A stretch of 64,000 bases of DNA from an uncultured Lachnospiraceae bacterium (GCA_934418125.1 CAKRWT010000004.1:1-64000); one strand, 5' to 3'; shown: positions 1-8,385, counted from the stretch's first letter. Numbers and translations are program-made. Notes: generated from the sequence alone by a model not told the origin.

Positions 1-48
1 AGAAAAGTAACTGGACTTCCATTCTTCGACAGGGATTTTCCCTCATTT

Positions 49-80
49 AAGGAATCTGTTTTTATGCAGGTTCCTTTTTA
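49..80 (+). terminator. Weak stem-loop with T-tract, possible terminator
   Basis: Arms at 49-58 and 67-76 pair (AAGGAATCTG with CAGGTTCCTT, one mismatch) and are followed by a short T run on the plus strand. It could end a plus-strand transcript entering from the left. It overlaps the stop codon of the tiny minus-strand frame at 78-149. Confidence 0.3.
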
Positions 81-149
81 GTGCATTGCTTTATAAGCAG
101 CCACACCCACTACCGCCAGCACAAACACGGCTGCCAGTCCAAACATCAT
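78..149 (-). CDS. Possible 23-residue single-pass membrane peptide
   Basis: A short frame starts at ATG 149 and ends with TAA at 78-80. The product is almost one hydrophobic helix (MMFGLAAVFVLAVVG, then VAAYKAMH), as in small membrane proteins. An AGGT-type ribosome site lies just upstream. It begins 24 nt after the end of the upstream minus-strand ATPase gene, so it could be translated from the same mRNA. No family is recognised. Its short length makes chance possible; conservation in relatives is the only real test. Confidence 0.3.
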   Translation of the reverse strand: MMFGLAAVFVLAVVGVAAYKAMH

Positions 150-173
150 AATTCTCTACCTGCGGATTTTTGT

Positions 174-2210
174 CTACGATTTCCGGGCTGATTTTTTATC
201 ACTCATTTCCACGCCGCTTCTGGAATTCCATCTGTCTGCTTCCTTTCCAGGTGTACCTTCTTTTATCAGTACATCTTTTCCTTCAAATGCAAAACCCAGC
301 TTGTAAATCCGCTCCTTAGGAATACCTGCCGCAAGCAAGTCCCTCTCATATCCCTTCTCTTCAATCTGATAAAGGGCATTATCGGCTGTCTGGGAGAGAC
401 TGTTTTCCTTTTTCGTATCATATACCTTAAATTCCATGATAAATGCATCGTCATTCTCTTGTAAAGGGTACATGGCAATATCATACCGTCCGCGCCCGCT
501 CTCCCGGTTAGATACAATGCGGTATCGGTTGCGAAGTGATACAATCAGCCCCAATACCAACCCATGATAGAAATTCTCCGGTGCACGTTCCGATGGTCTT
601 CTTCCCACATCAAAATAACTCATGGAGGTATAGGAAATATCCAGCAGAATATCCTCCAGTTCCTCTATCCGATGTGCTAACAGTGCTTTTACAAAATCCG
701 GATAAATGGCATTCCCATTTTCAAACATTGCCAGAATCTCATACCGGAACATCTCCATCACTTCCTGATTGGTCACTGACACATCACACTCTGTTATCTC
801 GCCCCACTTAACTACATTATCTGCCTTGATATAACCTACTGCCAACAGCAAAGACCACAGACTGTTTTCCTCCCCGTCCAGATATTGAAAGGTTATGTTT
901 TCATTGATTTCCTTATGCACCACATTTCCAGCCATAAGCTGCTCAATCTCGCCCTTACTGCGCACTGGATGCCTGCGGATAATCTCCCCTATCATCTTAT
1001 TACTGCTGGTGTTCGTCCAATAAGATAACAATTCCTGATTCCGCAGATAATTGCAGACAGACCAGGGATTGTAAATATCTCTCTGCTTTCCAAAAATAAA
1101 GCCGTCATACATCGCCTTTACTTCGTCAAACCGGTCTATATTCTGGCATTGCAAAGCATCCGTTACCTCTGCCTGTGTAAAACCAAAGCAATCACTGTAA
1201 ATATCACAGGTAACTGTCGCTACCTCAATGTTATTCATATCTGAAAAAAGAGAATTCTTCGTAACCTTTGTCACTCCGGTAATAATTGCCCTGCTATAAT
1301 AAGGGTTTTCCTTCAGGGAAGCCTGAAACAACTGCCGGCATGTACCAATCATTTCTTCCCAGTACCCATCAGCGTAGGCTTCCAGTAACGGCGTATCATA
1401 TTCGTCTATGAGAATCAGCGGCATAATCTGGTAATGCCGATAGACAAGCTGGCTTAGCCTCTGGATAGCTGTCGCTGCCCTTTCTGCCTCTCCACGGAAA
1501 AGACTGTCCCGCATAAACTGATATTCTGCCTTGTCCCTATCGTCTAACTTTTCACTCTGCAACAGATAGCGGTGGGCTTCATACATATTATAAAGGTTAT
1601 TCAGCATACCCCAAATCGCCTGCCTGTACTCCTTCCCCTTGCAGCTCCCAAAACTGACCGATATAACCGGAATCATTCCGTAAAGTTTGCGGCATTCCTT
1701 ATCCTGCCACACCTTTAATTGGCTAAAATACTCTGGATGTCCGGCATGCCGGGGATTAAAATAAGTATCCACTGTACTTAGTAACATTGTCTTGCCAAAC
1801 CGTCTCGGTCTGGTAATCAGAGTTACCTTTGCTTCCCGCTTTACCCACTGCGTAATAAAATGTGTCTTATCTACATAAAACTGTCTTCCGCAGGCAAAAT
1901 CCCGGAAGTCCTGGTATCCACAGCCCACCTTGGCATCCAGATAAGGATTTTTCTCCAAAATTCTGTGCAGACTTTGCTGATAGGCAATAAGATGCTGCCT
2001 TTCTGCCAGTAACTGACTTCTCTCCTGAAATTCCAGCAGAATCTGTTCTCTCTCATTTACCTTAACATAATAACTGACACTTTTCCCATCAATGCTTCTC
2101 TGGATATAGGGTTGCTTCTTACCATTGATATTCTTATAGGTCAGTGTTCCCTTCGGTAATTGCTCCAGTCTGTCTTCTATTTCCTTGATTCTCTCTCTGG
2201 GACTGCTCAT
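174..2210 (-). CDS. AAA-ATPase / PD-(D/E)XK nuclease-like protein with N-terminal DUF6788-like segment
   Basis: A 678-residue protein of the AAA-ATPase-like plus DUF1703 architecture, common in Clostridia and Bacteroidetes and without an established function. The start is ATG 2210, eight bases after GAGGTG; an upstream in-frame start adds 11 residues without a good ribosome site. Residues 1-60 resemble DUF6788-type segments (KGTLTYKNINGKKQPY, then a YYVKV strand). The AAA part begins near residue 95 with the family-typical FYVDKTHFI, and the P-loop RPRRFGKT is near residue 135. The C-terminal ~90 residues carry the nuclease-like D...EFK pattern (RYDIAM, then IMEFKVYD). The gene stands alone. 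A 20-bp-arm palindrome lies just upstream and could be an operator. Members are often called mobile or defence-associated, but nothing here proves it. Confidence 0.8.
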   Translation of the reverse strand: MSSPRERIKEIEDRLEQLPKGTLTYKNINGKKQPYIQRSIDGKSVSYYVKVNEREQILLEFQERSQLLAERQHLIAYQQSLHRILEKNPYLDAKVGCGYQDFRDFACGRQFYVDKTHFITQWVKREAKVTLITRPRRFGKTMLLSTVDTYFNPRHAGHPEYFSQLKVWQDKECRKLYGMIPVISVSFGSCKGKEYRQAIWGMLNNLYNMYEAHRYLLQSEKLDDRDKAEYQFMRDSLFRGEAERAATAIQRLSQLVYRHYQIMPLILIDEYDTPLLEAYADGYWEEMIGTCRQLFQASLKENPYYSRAIITGVTKVTKNSLFSDMNNIEVATVTCDIYSDCFGFTQAEVTDALQCQNIDRFDEVKAMYDGFIFGKQRDIYNPWSVCNYLRNQELLSYWTNTSSNKMIGEIIRRHPVRSKGEIEQLMAGNVVHKEINENITFQYLDGEENSLWSLLLAVGYIKADNVVKWGEITECDVSVTNQEVMEMFRYEILAMFENGNAIYPDFVKALLAHRIEELEDILLDISYTSMSYFDVGRRPSERAPENFYHGLVLGLIVSLRNRYRIVSNRESGRGRYDIAMYPLQENDDAFIMEFKVYDTKKENSLSQTADNALYQIEEKGYERDLLAAGIPKERIYKLGFAFEGKDVLIKEGTPGKEADRWNSRSGVEMSDKKSARKS

Positions 2211-2234
2211 AAAACACCTCGCTTCCGTAGTACC

Positions 2235-2251
2235 AACCGGCACAACCGGTT
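2235..2251. promoter_or_regulatory. Short inverted repeat upstream of the ATPase gene
   Basis: AACCGG at 2235-2240 and CCGGTT at 2246-2251 are separated by CACAA. It lies in the leader of the minus-strand ATPase gene and could be an RNA hairpin or operator half-sites. Seen only as sequence symmetry. Confidence 0.25.
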
Positions 2252-2271
2252 CTTACCGCAATACAGTACAA

Positions 2272-2316
2272 ATGGTTATGTATGGTTATATTCATTATAT
2301 AACCATACATAACCAT
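2272..2316. repeat. Perfect 20-bp-arm palindrome between divergent genes
   Basis: The left arm 2272-2291 and right arm 2297-2316 are exact inverse complements around TCATT. Each arm is a tandem of two near-identical units (ATGGTTATGT, ATGGTTATAT), so the site holds four copies of GGTTAT, two in each direction. It lies between the minus-strand ATPase gene (start 2210) and the plus-strand AraC gene (start 2435). It has no T-tract, which argues for a protein-binding site over a terminator. A mobile-element scar is another possibility. Confidence 0.6.
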
Positions 2317-2396
2317 TGTAAATACATCGTCTAAACAGAACTATTTTGTCCATACAGGACAGACAAATTCAGCTATCTATGATATGCTTTCATCAG

Positions 2397-2410
2397 TTAG
2401 TGTTAACTAA
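2397..2410. promoter_or_regulatory. Metal-regulator-like operator (TTAGT-GTTA-ACTAA), AraC/ABC operon
   Basis: TTAGTGTTAACTAA, with five-base inverted arms, follows a possible -10 (TATGAT, about 2378-2383) and precedes the AraC gene. The same TTAG-N6-CTAA box recurs at 8372, 16328 and 21112. The form resembles DtxR/MntR/IdeR-family boxes, so metal-dependent repression is inferred. The regulator itself is not encoded in the window. Confidence 0.6.
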
Positions 2411-2434
2411 TCAAGAAATAAAGGAGGCTAGCCT

Positions 2435-3385
2435 GTGGAAGAAAAATCTTTTCGCACGGAAAACGGATTTCTGCTGGCGCAGAGCGATGGCTGCAGCGTA
2501 TACCAGTTCCGTAACGATACCGGAGACGGCACCATGACCTGCTATGAAGTATTTCCGGGTGCCATGTTAAGCTTTAATGATTTTCATATGGCACATTTCG
2601 ACTCTGCCTATGTGCCCGGCAGGAATATGTTCGTCATTGACCATTGCCGGGAAGGAAAAATGGAATATCTGGCAGCCGAAAATGCTTACGCGTATGTAGG
2701 TGCCGGTGATATCAAGATGGACCGAAGGCTGACCCATACGGGGCGGTTTATCTTCCCCTCCAGTCACTATCACGGCTTAACCATCGCCTTTGATATGGAA
2801 ATTGCCGCCAGTGCCCTTTCTAAGGAGGTAAAAGATTTTCCCATCGACCTGACCGCCTTACAGCAAAAATACTGCCCCGGACGTTATCCCCATGTCCTCC
2901 GCGAGATGGGAGCTGCGGAGCATATTTTCGGAGAGCTGTACCAGGTGCCGGGAAAAATCAGGATTCCTTATTTCAAAATTAAAATCATGGAACTTCTTCT
3001 GTACCTGGATGCTTTAGAACTGCCAAAGGAACAGAAAGAACGACCTTACTATTATAAAACGCAGATAGAGAAGGTAAAAGCGATTCAGGCTTTCTTAGCC
3101 GGGCACATGGCGGAAAACTATACCCAGGAGCAGTTGTCTGCCCGGTTCGAGATTCCCCTTACCGGCATGAAGAGCTGTTTCAAATCGGTATACGGGACTT
3201 CCATCGGTGCCTGGCTTACAGACTACCGCATGAACCGCGCGGCGGAATTTCTGCGGGCAGACCGTGAGCAGAGCGTAGCAGAGATTGCCGGGCTGGTAGG
3301 TTACGACAGTGCCAGCAAATTCGCAATCGCCTTCCGCAAAATCATGGGGATGTCCCCGTTAGAATACCGCAACGCCATCTATTAA
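2435..3385 (+). CDS. AraC-family transcriptional regulator of the iron/siderophore type
   Basis: A 316-residue regulator starting at GTG 2435, seven bases after AGGAGG. The N-terminal ~200 residues form a ligand-sensing region without motifs I can assign. The C-terminal ~95 residues are a double helix-turn-helix AraC domain ending in the usual signature (IAGLVGYDSASKFAIAFRK, then MGMSPLEYR). It is a clear paralogue of the AraC protein at 16426-17373 that diverges from feoAB. The two ABC half-transporters that follow form an operon-like unit, an arrangement analogous to YbtA with YbtPQ in Yersinia, where the AraC protein senses the siderophore complex. The upstream palindrome suggests metal repression over AraC activation. 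The effector is unknown. Confidence 0.85.
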   Translation: MEEKSFRTENGFLLAQSDGCSVYQFRNDTGDGTMTCYEVFPGAMLSFNDFHMAHFDSAYVPGRNMFVIDHCREGKMEYLAAENAYAYVGAGDIKMDRRLTHTGRFIFPSSHYHGLTIAFDMEIAASALSKEVKDFPIDLTALQQKYCPGRYPHVLREMGAAEHIFGELYQVPGKIRIPYFKIKIMELLLYLDALELPKEQKERPYYYKTQIEKVKAIQAFLAGHMAENYTQEQLSARFEIPLTGMKSCFKSVYGTSIGAWLTDYRMNRAAEFLRADREQSVAEIAGLVGYDSASKFAIAFRKIMGMSPLEYRNAIY

Positions 3386-3399
3386 AAAAGAGGAGTCTT

Positions 3400-3506
3400 G
3401 TGTGAAGAATATTGCTGATGCCATATTCTTCACACGGCAATTTGTGTCGCAGGCGCCACAAATATGCCTTGATCGCAGATCTGAATCTGAAATTCAGCTC
3501 GCGATT
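3400..3506 (+). repeat. Three consecutive hairpins between AraC and ABC genes
   Basis: Three stem-loops follow each other: 3400-3412 with 3423-3435 (13 perfect pairs), 3440-3446 with 3457-3463, and 3471-3486 with 3492-3506 (imperfect). They fill the gap between the AraC stop and the ATG at 3543. They may stabilise or process the operon mRNA, or be a dispersed hairpin element. A GTG at 3402 lies within the first stem and would open a frame through the hairpins, but the encoded peptide looks unlike the family. Confidence 0.6.
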
Positions 3507-3542
3507 CCTTCGACAAAAAAGCGTCTGCGGAATGGAGATATT

Positions 3543-5318
3543 ATGCAAGAGAAGAAAAAAGGCTGGCTACAAACCCTGCTTGGTTATGCAGGCAGTTACC
3601 GTAAGAAATTCGGACTGTCCATTGTTCTGTCCATCATCAGCATTACTGCAGGACTGGCTCCGTTTTTCTGTATGTATCAGATAATCTGTCAATTCGTAGA
3701 AGAAACCGTAACAAAGGGGGCTATTCTTACCTGGTGTGGTATCGCACTGCTTGCCTACTGTGTGAAGGTTCTCTGCTTTGCAGGCTCCACTGGGGCTTCC
3801 CACCAGGTTGCCTACCACGTACTGGAGGGACTCCGCCTGAAACTGGCTGACCGTTTCCTGCACGCCCCGTTGGGGGATGTACAGTCCCACTCCATCGGTG
3901 AGATTAAAAACGTACTGGTGGACAAAATCGAGGGAATCGAACCTCCCCTCGCCCACGTGGTTCCGGAGGGTGCCGGACATATCGTCCTTCCTGTTATAAG
4001 CATTATTGCACTGGCACTGATTGACTGGCGTATCGCGCTGGCATCTTTAGTAACTTTTCCAGCCGCCTTGGTATGTATGGCACTGACCTTCCAAATCAGT
4101 GGAAAAAACTTCGATACCTATAATAAATCCAACGCCTATATGAACAGCACGATTGTAGAATACATAGAAGGTATTGAAGTTATCAAGGCTTTTGGGCGTG
4201 CCGGTGTTTCCTACGAGAAATATTCCAAGGCAATTACGGATTACCGTACTTTCGTTATCAAATGGCTCTCTTCCACCTGGGTTACCATGAAGCTGGCATT
4301 TGCCCTGTTCCCCACAACCTTGCTGGGAACCCTTCCGGTAAGCCTTGCCCTGGCATCCAAAGGAACCATTACTGCACCGCAGGCAGCACTGGCTGTCATG
4401 CTTTCGCTTTCCATGGTAGGTTCCCTTGCCAAACTGGAGGTCTTTGCCAACGAAATAAAACAGATGCAGATGGTGGTAGAGGAACTGGAATCCCTGCTCT
4501 CCATCAAGAGCCTTCCAGAGCCGGAAACCCGCGCCAACGTAACCAGCACGGACGTGGAACTGCACCAGATACACTTCTCCTACAGCGGCAACGCAGAGGA
4601 TGAAGTATTACACGGGATTGATTTAAAACTTCCCCAGGGCAGCTTTACCGCACTGGTTGGTCCTTCCGGTGGTGGAAAGTCAACCGTTGCCAAACTGATT
4701 GCCCGTTTCTGGGATGTGACAGGTGGCAGCATTACCATCGGTGGCATAAATATCAAAGATATGCCCATTTCCCAGATATCCGAGAAAGTAAGTTTCGTTT
4801 CCCAGGATAATTTCCTGTTCCGCTGTTCCTTACTGGAAAATATCCGTCTGGGGAATCCCAGTGCAACGGATGAAGAAGTAAAAGCTGCTGCAAGGGCAGC
4901 CCAGTGTGAAGAATTTATCCTAAAACTTCCCGATGGCTACAATACCCCGGCAGGGGAAGCCGGCAAACGGCTCTCCGGTGGTGAGAAACAGCGTATTGCC
5001 ATCGCCCGTATGATGTTAAAGAATGCACCGATTGTCATTCTCGATGAGGCAACCGCCTTTACCGACCCGGAAAACGAAGACAAAATCCAGCAAAGTATTG
5101 CTGCCCTGACAAAGGGTAAGACCCTTCTTGTCATCGCCCACCGTCTTTCCACCATCCGGCAGGCAGACAATATTGTGGTTCTGCAGGGTGGTTCCATTGT
5201 TGCACAGGGCAGACAGGAAGAACTGCTTGCTGCCTGTCCTCTGTACCATGATATGTGGGAGGCCCATATCGGTGCCAGGGAATGGGCAGTATCCACAGCC
5301 GGAAAGGGGGAAAAGTAA
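3543..5318 (+). CDS. ABC transporter half-molecule, permease plus ATPase (siderophore type), first subunit
   Basis: A 591-residue protein fusing an exporter-fold membrane domain (about six helices, residues ~20-310) to an ATPase domain (~345-570). All nucleotide-site motifs are intact: Walker A GPSGGGKST, signature LSGGEKQRIAIAR, Walker B VILDEAT and the switch AHRLST. ATG 3543 is chosen because GGAG lies five bases upstream and the protein then begins at the usual family position. The stop codon abuts the ATG of the second half-transporter, so the two are translationally coupled and probably form a heterodimer. With the AraC gene and metal box, the likely role is uptake of an iron-siderophore complex, as for YbtPQ or IrtAB, although export by the same fold cannot be excluded. 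Confidence 0.85.
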   Translation: MQEKKKGWLQTLLGYAGSYRKKFGLSIVLSIISITAGLAPFFCMYQIICQFVEETVTKGAILTWCGIALLAYCVKVLCFAGSTGASHQVAYHVLEGLRLKLADRFLHAPLGDVQSHSIGEIKNVLVDKIEGIEPPLAHVVPEGAGHIVLPVISIIALALIDWRIALASLVTFPAALVCMALTFQISGKNFDTYNKSNAYMNSTIVEYIEGIEVIKAFGRAGVSYEKYSKAITDYRTFVIKWLSSTWVTMKLAFALFPTTLLGTLPVSLALASKGTITAPQAALAVMLSLSMVGSLAKLEVFANEIKQMQMVVEELESLLSIKSLPEPETRANVTSTDVELHQIHFSYSGNAEDEVLHGIDLKLPQGSFTALVGPSGGGKSTVAKLIARFWDVTGGSITIGGINIKDMPISQISEKVSFVSQDNFLFRCSLLENIRLGNPSATDEEVKAAARAAQCEEFILKLPDGYNTPAGEAGKRLSGGEKQRIAIARMMLKNAPIVILDEATAFTDPENEDKIQQSIAALTKGKTLLVIAHRLSTIRQADNIVVLQGGSIVAQGRQEELLAACPLYHDMWEAHIGAREWAVSTAGKGEK

Positions 5319-7067
5319 ATGTTTAAGACTATCAAACGTATGATTGACTGGTGTGGAGAGTTTAAAGGAAAACTATATATCGGCTTTCTCTTTTCTTTCT
5401 TTTCCAATATCTTTGCTGCCATGCCGATTATGGTGGCTGCCTATACCGTAGGCATGCTGATAGAAGCAGAAAAAGGAAATGGCATCTTTGACCGGAAATG
5501 GATTGGCTACAGTATTCTTCTCATTCTTGTCTTAATCGGTTTTCGATTCCTGTTCGACTATCTGCGGGCAAGATTCCAGGAAGCCATTGGTTATGAGCTG
5601 ATTGCCAGAGATCGTCTTGCCGTGGGCGATGCCCTGAAACGTGTCTCCTTAGGCTATTTCCAGCAGATGAATACCGGTAATATTTTAAGCTCTATCACAA
5701 CGGGGCTGGGCACGTTGGAAACCATGGGTATTCGTATGCTCGACAGCTTCATTGGAGGGTATCTGAATTTCCTGGTTGTATTTATCTGCCTTTGTGTGTG
5801 CAGTCCCCTTACCGCACTGATTGCCCTGGCAGCGGCAGCACTTTCCTTCGTGTTCCTGCTTCTTATCTCCTCCTACAGCGCGAAGAACGCCCCCGTGGAG
5901 GCAAAGGCAAACCGGGATATGACCGGTGCCATCCTGGAATACGCCAGAGGACTTTCCGTGGTAAAATCTTTTGGGCAAAGCGGTGCTTCCATGCAGGCAC
6001 TTTCCGAAGCTGTTGGCGACAGCAGACGGATTCATCTGAAAATCGAATGGGGCTTTATCCCCTCCAATAGTCTCCATCTCCTGGCACTGAAATGCGGCTC
6101 TGTAGGACTCGCACTGGCTGCCTTTCTGATGGGATTACAGGGACAGATGGACTTTTCCACCATGCTTATCTTCGTCTTCTTCTCTTTTGAGATTTTTGCA
6201 AGTGTGGAACCTATCAGCGACAGTGCCCATGTTCTGAGTGTTATTGAAGATGCCATGGACCAGTTAGATGCTTTAAGGGAAAATAATTATATTGACAGTG
6301 ACGGAAAAGATATTCCGTTAGAACATTATGATATTGCATTTCAGAATGTAAGCTTCGGCTATGATAACCGTATGGTACTCAAGGATGTAAGCTTTACCAT
6401 TCCGGAAAAGACTTCTACTGCTATCGTAGGACCCTCCGGTTCCGGTAAATCTACCATCTGCAGCCTGATTGCCCGTTTCTATGATGTGAACAGTGGAAGT
6501 ATCCTGGTCGGCGGTCATAATATCAAAGAACTGACCTGTGACAGCCTGCTCTCCAATATCTCCATGGTGTTCCAGAATGTGTACTTATTCCACGACACCG
6601 TGCGGGCAAACATCTGCTTCGGGAAACCGGATGCCACAGAAGCGGAAATGATAGAAGCCGCCAGAAAAGCCTGCTGCCATGACTTTATCATGGAACTTCC
6701 TGACGGCTACGATACCGTACTTGGCGAGGGCGGCGATACGCTTTCCGGCGGACAGAAACAGCGTATTTCCATTGCCCGGGCGATTTTGAAAGATGCCCCT
6801 ATCATTATCCTGGATGAAGCAACTGCCAGTGTTGACCCAGAAAATGAACACCTCATCCAGAATGCCGTAACGGAACTGACCAAGGGCAAAACCATTATTA
6901 CCATTGCCCACCGTCTTGCCACCATCGAGCAGGCAGACCAGATTTTAGTCGTAGAGGATGGACGGCTTGCTGAATGTGGAACCCATAAGGAACTGATCAA
7001 ACAGAACGGAAAGTACCGGCAGTTTGTGAGTATCCGTGAGAAGGCAGAAGGCTGGAAAATCAGTTGA
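5319..7067 (+). CDS. ABC transporter half-molecule, permease plus ATPase (siderophore type), second subunit
   Basis: A 582-residue partner of the preceding protein with the same layout: six predicted membrane helices, then an ATPase domain from about residue 335. The motifs are complete (GPSGSGKST, LSGGQKQRISIAR, IIILDEATASVDPE, AHRLAT), so both sites of a heterodimer could hydrolyse ATP. The start follows the upstream stop with no gap (TAAATG) and a G-rich ribosome site lies in the end of the first gene. The last 8 bp overlap the end of the convergent gene at 7060-7635. It is inferred to import a metal chelate under metal and AraC control; the substrate cannot be read from sequence. Confidence 0.85.
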   Translation: MFKTIKRMIDWCGEFKGKLYIGFLFSFFSNIFAAMPIMVAAYTVGMLIEAEKGNGIFDRKWIGYSILLILVLIGFRFLFDYLRARFQEAIGYELIARDRLAVGDALKRVSLGYFQQMNTGNILSSITTGLGTLETMGIRMLDSFIGGYLNFLVVFICLCVCSPLTALIALAAAALSFVFLLLISSYSAKNAPVEAKANRDMTGAILEYARGLSVVKSFGQSGASMQALSEAVGDSRRIHLKIEWGFIPSNSLHLLALKCGSVGLALAAFLMGLQGQMDFSTMLIFVFFSFEIFASVEPISDSAHVLSVIEDAMDQLDALRENNYIDSDGKDIPLEHYDIAFQNVSFGYDNRMVLKDVSFTIPEKTSTAIVGPSGSGKSTICSLIARFYDVNSGSILVGGHNIKELTCDSLLSNISMVFQNVYLFHDTVRANICFGKPDATEAEMIEAARKACCHDFIMELPDGYDTVLGEGGDTLSGGQKQRISIARAILKDAPIIILDEATASVDPENEHLIQNAVTELTKGKTIITIAHRLATIEQADQILVVEDGRLAECGTHKELIKQNGKYRQFVSIREKAEGWKIS

Positions 7068-7635
7068 TGGAAATGCTTCTGTCAATTCCCCACCTTTTAC
7101 ATTTCCGTGAAAGCTCTTCCACGGCATACCGAAGATAATCTTCCGGGTTGTCCTTGGTTATTTCCACAGCAAACCGAAGTTTCTTATTGGAATTTATCAT
7201 ACCCCATATCACATCTTCCCAGGGAAAGCCATCCGGCTTTCCCTGTACGTTTTCGTCCATATAGAGTAAACTTTTCAGATTCCCTGCCTGATGCATCATA
7301 TCCTCATAAGCCTTCCGTTCCACACAGTTTAAATCCTCGTGGACAAAAAGAAGCCCCTCACCATAGCCATTTAACGCAGATGGTTTTCCCAGATACTGAT
7401 GCAGTAATTTCTTCATCATTTTTTCCGCCAGAAGATACTCCTCCACTTTTCCCAGGAGCAACGGCGAATAATAAACGCTTCCCTCCGGCAATGTGCCTGC
7501 CATATCCTCACAGGCTTTTCCTGCCTGCAGCACTTTCCCGGTGGGTTCCAAAATAATCAGGGATTTTTCATGGTAGATTTGTTTCTTCTTATAATCATAT
7601 ATCTTAATATCAGCACATAATTCTGTTGGTTTCAT
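7060..7635 (-). CDS. Small MreB/actin-like protein, N-terminal part only
   Basis: A 191-residue protein. Residues ~20-125 follow the pattern of the first MreB subdomain: LIILEPTGKVLQAGKACEDM corresponds to the MreB stretch after the phosphate loop, the MMKKLLHQYLG helix follows, and CVERKAYEDMMHQAG matches the MreB helix VEKRAVEDAAREAG. The first phosphate loop (GIDLGTA) is replaced by IKIYDYKKK and no C-terminal ATP-site elements remain, so it should not polymerise as MreB does. It starts 18 nt after the end of the membrane-protein gene, with AGGA upstream, and likely shares its metal-box promoter. Its 3' end overlaps the ABC gene by 8 bp. The MreB likeness is pattern recognition, not an alignment. 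Confidence 0.5.
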   Translation of the reverse strand: MKPTELCADIKIYDYKKKQIYHEKSLIILEPTGKVLQAGKACEDMAGTLPEGSVYYSPLLLGKVEEYLLAEKMMKKLLHQYLGKPSALNGYGEGLLFVHEDLNCVERKAYEDMMHQAGNLKSLLYMDENVQGKPDGFPWEDVIWGMINSNKKLRFAVEITKDNPEDYLRYAVEELSRKCKRWGIDRSISIN

Positions 7636-7653
7636 CGAATTTCCTTTCTATGT

Positions 7654-8340
7654 CTACTCACATTTGCGCATTATCACAATCAGCCACGCTACCATAATGA
7701 TGAGTCCTCCCAGACTCATGTTGGCACAGCCAAGACCATTTAAAAATGCACTGGTTCCCAATTTAGCGATTGCATTAAACAGGATTTTAAAGGTCAACGG
7801 ATTGAGAATCCACATCCAGCCCGGAAGAATGGTTCTTTTTCTGACAACAATAATCAGCATGGTAATGATATGGATAAAATAAAAGGTAAAGAACACCACA
7901 CACGACGGAATCAAATAGCCGCCCTGTTCTGTCAGCACAGCCTGTAAAATATTTTCGGCTGCCGTCCCTGTTTCCATATCCTTTTTCATTCCGGTTACCA
8001 GATAACAGCAGATAATGTGGATTGCCCCGCCCAGTGCTATGTACCCATACACGGATGCCCGGTATAGTCTGGCAAGTACACTGTCCTTGTCGTCCATCAA
8101 CAGATACAATACATAGAATCCAAAGGCTGAAACTGGTATTCCCACAAAGCCAAAGAACCCTGCCAGCCCTATCCGGGTGTAAGATATCTGCGATGCTGCC
8201 ATAAAATACTGCCCCATACTGCCGCTTGCCCCGGTTGTATCCACGCCAAGCAGCAGGAAATCACCGATTGCAGCAAAGATTGCACCAATCATTCCGTAAA
8301 TGAGAAATCTTTTCCTTTTAGAAGTTTCTTTGTTTTTCAT
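7654..8340 (-). CDS. Multi-pass membrane protein of unknown function, in the metal-box regulon
   Basis: A 228-residue protein with about six hydrophobic segments and a basic N-terminus (MKNKETSKRKRF). I do not recognise a named transporter; it resembles uncharacterised Firmicute membrane proteins of the DUF6796 kind. The start ATG 8340 has GGGAGG nine bases upstream. The promoter (TATAAT at 8391-8396 on the minus strand) is followed directly by the perfect palindrome TTAGTTTAAACTAA, so expression is probably repressed by the regulator of the AraC/ABC and Feo units. It is followed by the MreB-like gene in the same operon. A role in iron or manganese homeostasis is inferred from regulation alone. 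Confidence 0.65.
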   Translation of the reverse strand: MKNKETSKRKRFLIYGMIGAIFAAIGDFLLLGVDTTGASGSMGQYFMAASQISYTRIGLAGFFGFVGIPVSAFGFYVLYLLMDDKDSVLARLYRASVYGYIALGGAIHIICCYLVTGMKKDMETGTAAENILQAVLTEQGGYLIPSCVVFFTFYFIHIITMLIIVVRKRTILPGWMWILNPLTFKILFNAIAKLGTSAFLNGLGCANMSLGGLIIMVAWLIVIMRKCE

Positions 8341-8371
8341 AAAGATATGCCTCCCTCTGTCATTGCATTAG

Positions 8372-8385
8372 TTAGTTTAAACTAA
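8372..8385. promoter_or_regulatory. Metal-regulator-like operator, perfect palindrome
   Basis: TTAGTTTAAACTAA is a perfect 14-bp palindrome just downstream of the minus-strand -10 (TATAAT, 8391-8396) of the membrane-protein gene, where bound repressor would block initiation. It is the most symmetric of the four related boxes in the window. Confidence 0.65.

Noticed and set aside
174..2316. Prophage or transposon remnant at the left end
   Set aside because: The palindrome and ATPase gene are suggestive, but no integrase, transposase, or target duplication was seen.
2397..2410. Box as a Fur site
   Set aside because: Fur boxes are GATAAT repeats; this palindrome has TTAG...CTAA and looks more like DtxR-family sites. 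Not fully excluded.
3402..3542. In-frame GTG start 47 codons before the ATG of the first ABC gene
   Set aside because: The GTG lies in a hairpin and the extra peptide looks like translated hairpins; ATG 3543 has its own ribosome site and family-like length.
4047..4574. 175-codon open frame antisense to the ABC transporter
   Set aside because: It is the mirror of a strongly coding gene with full ABC motifs, no ribosome site, no recognisable protein.
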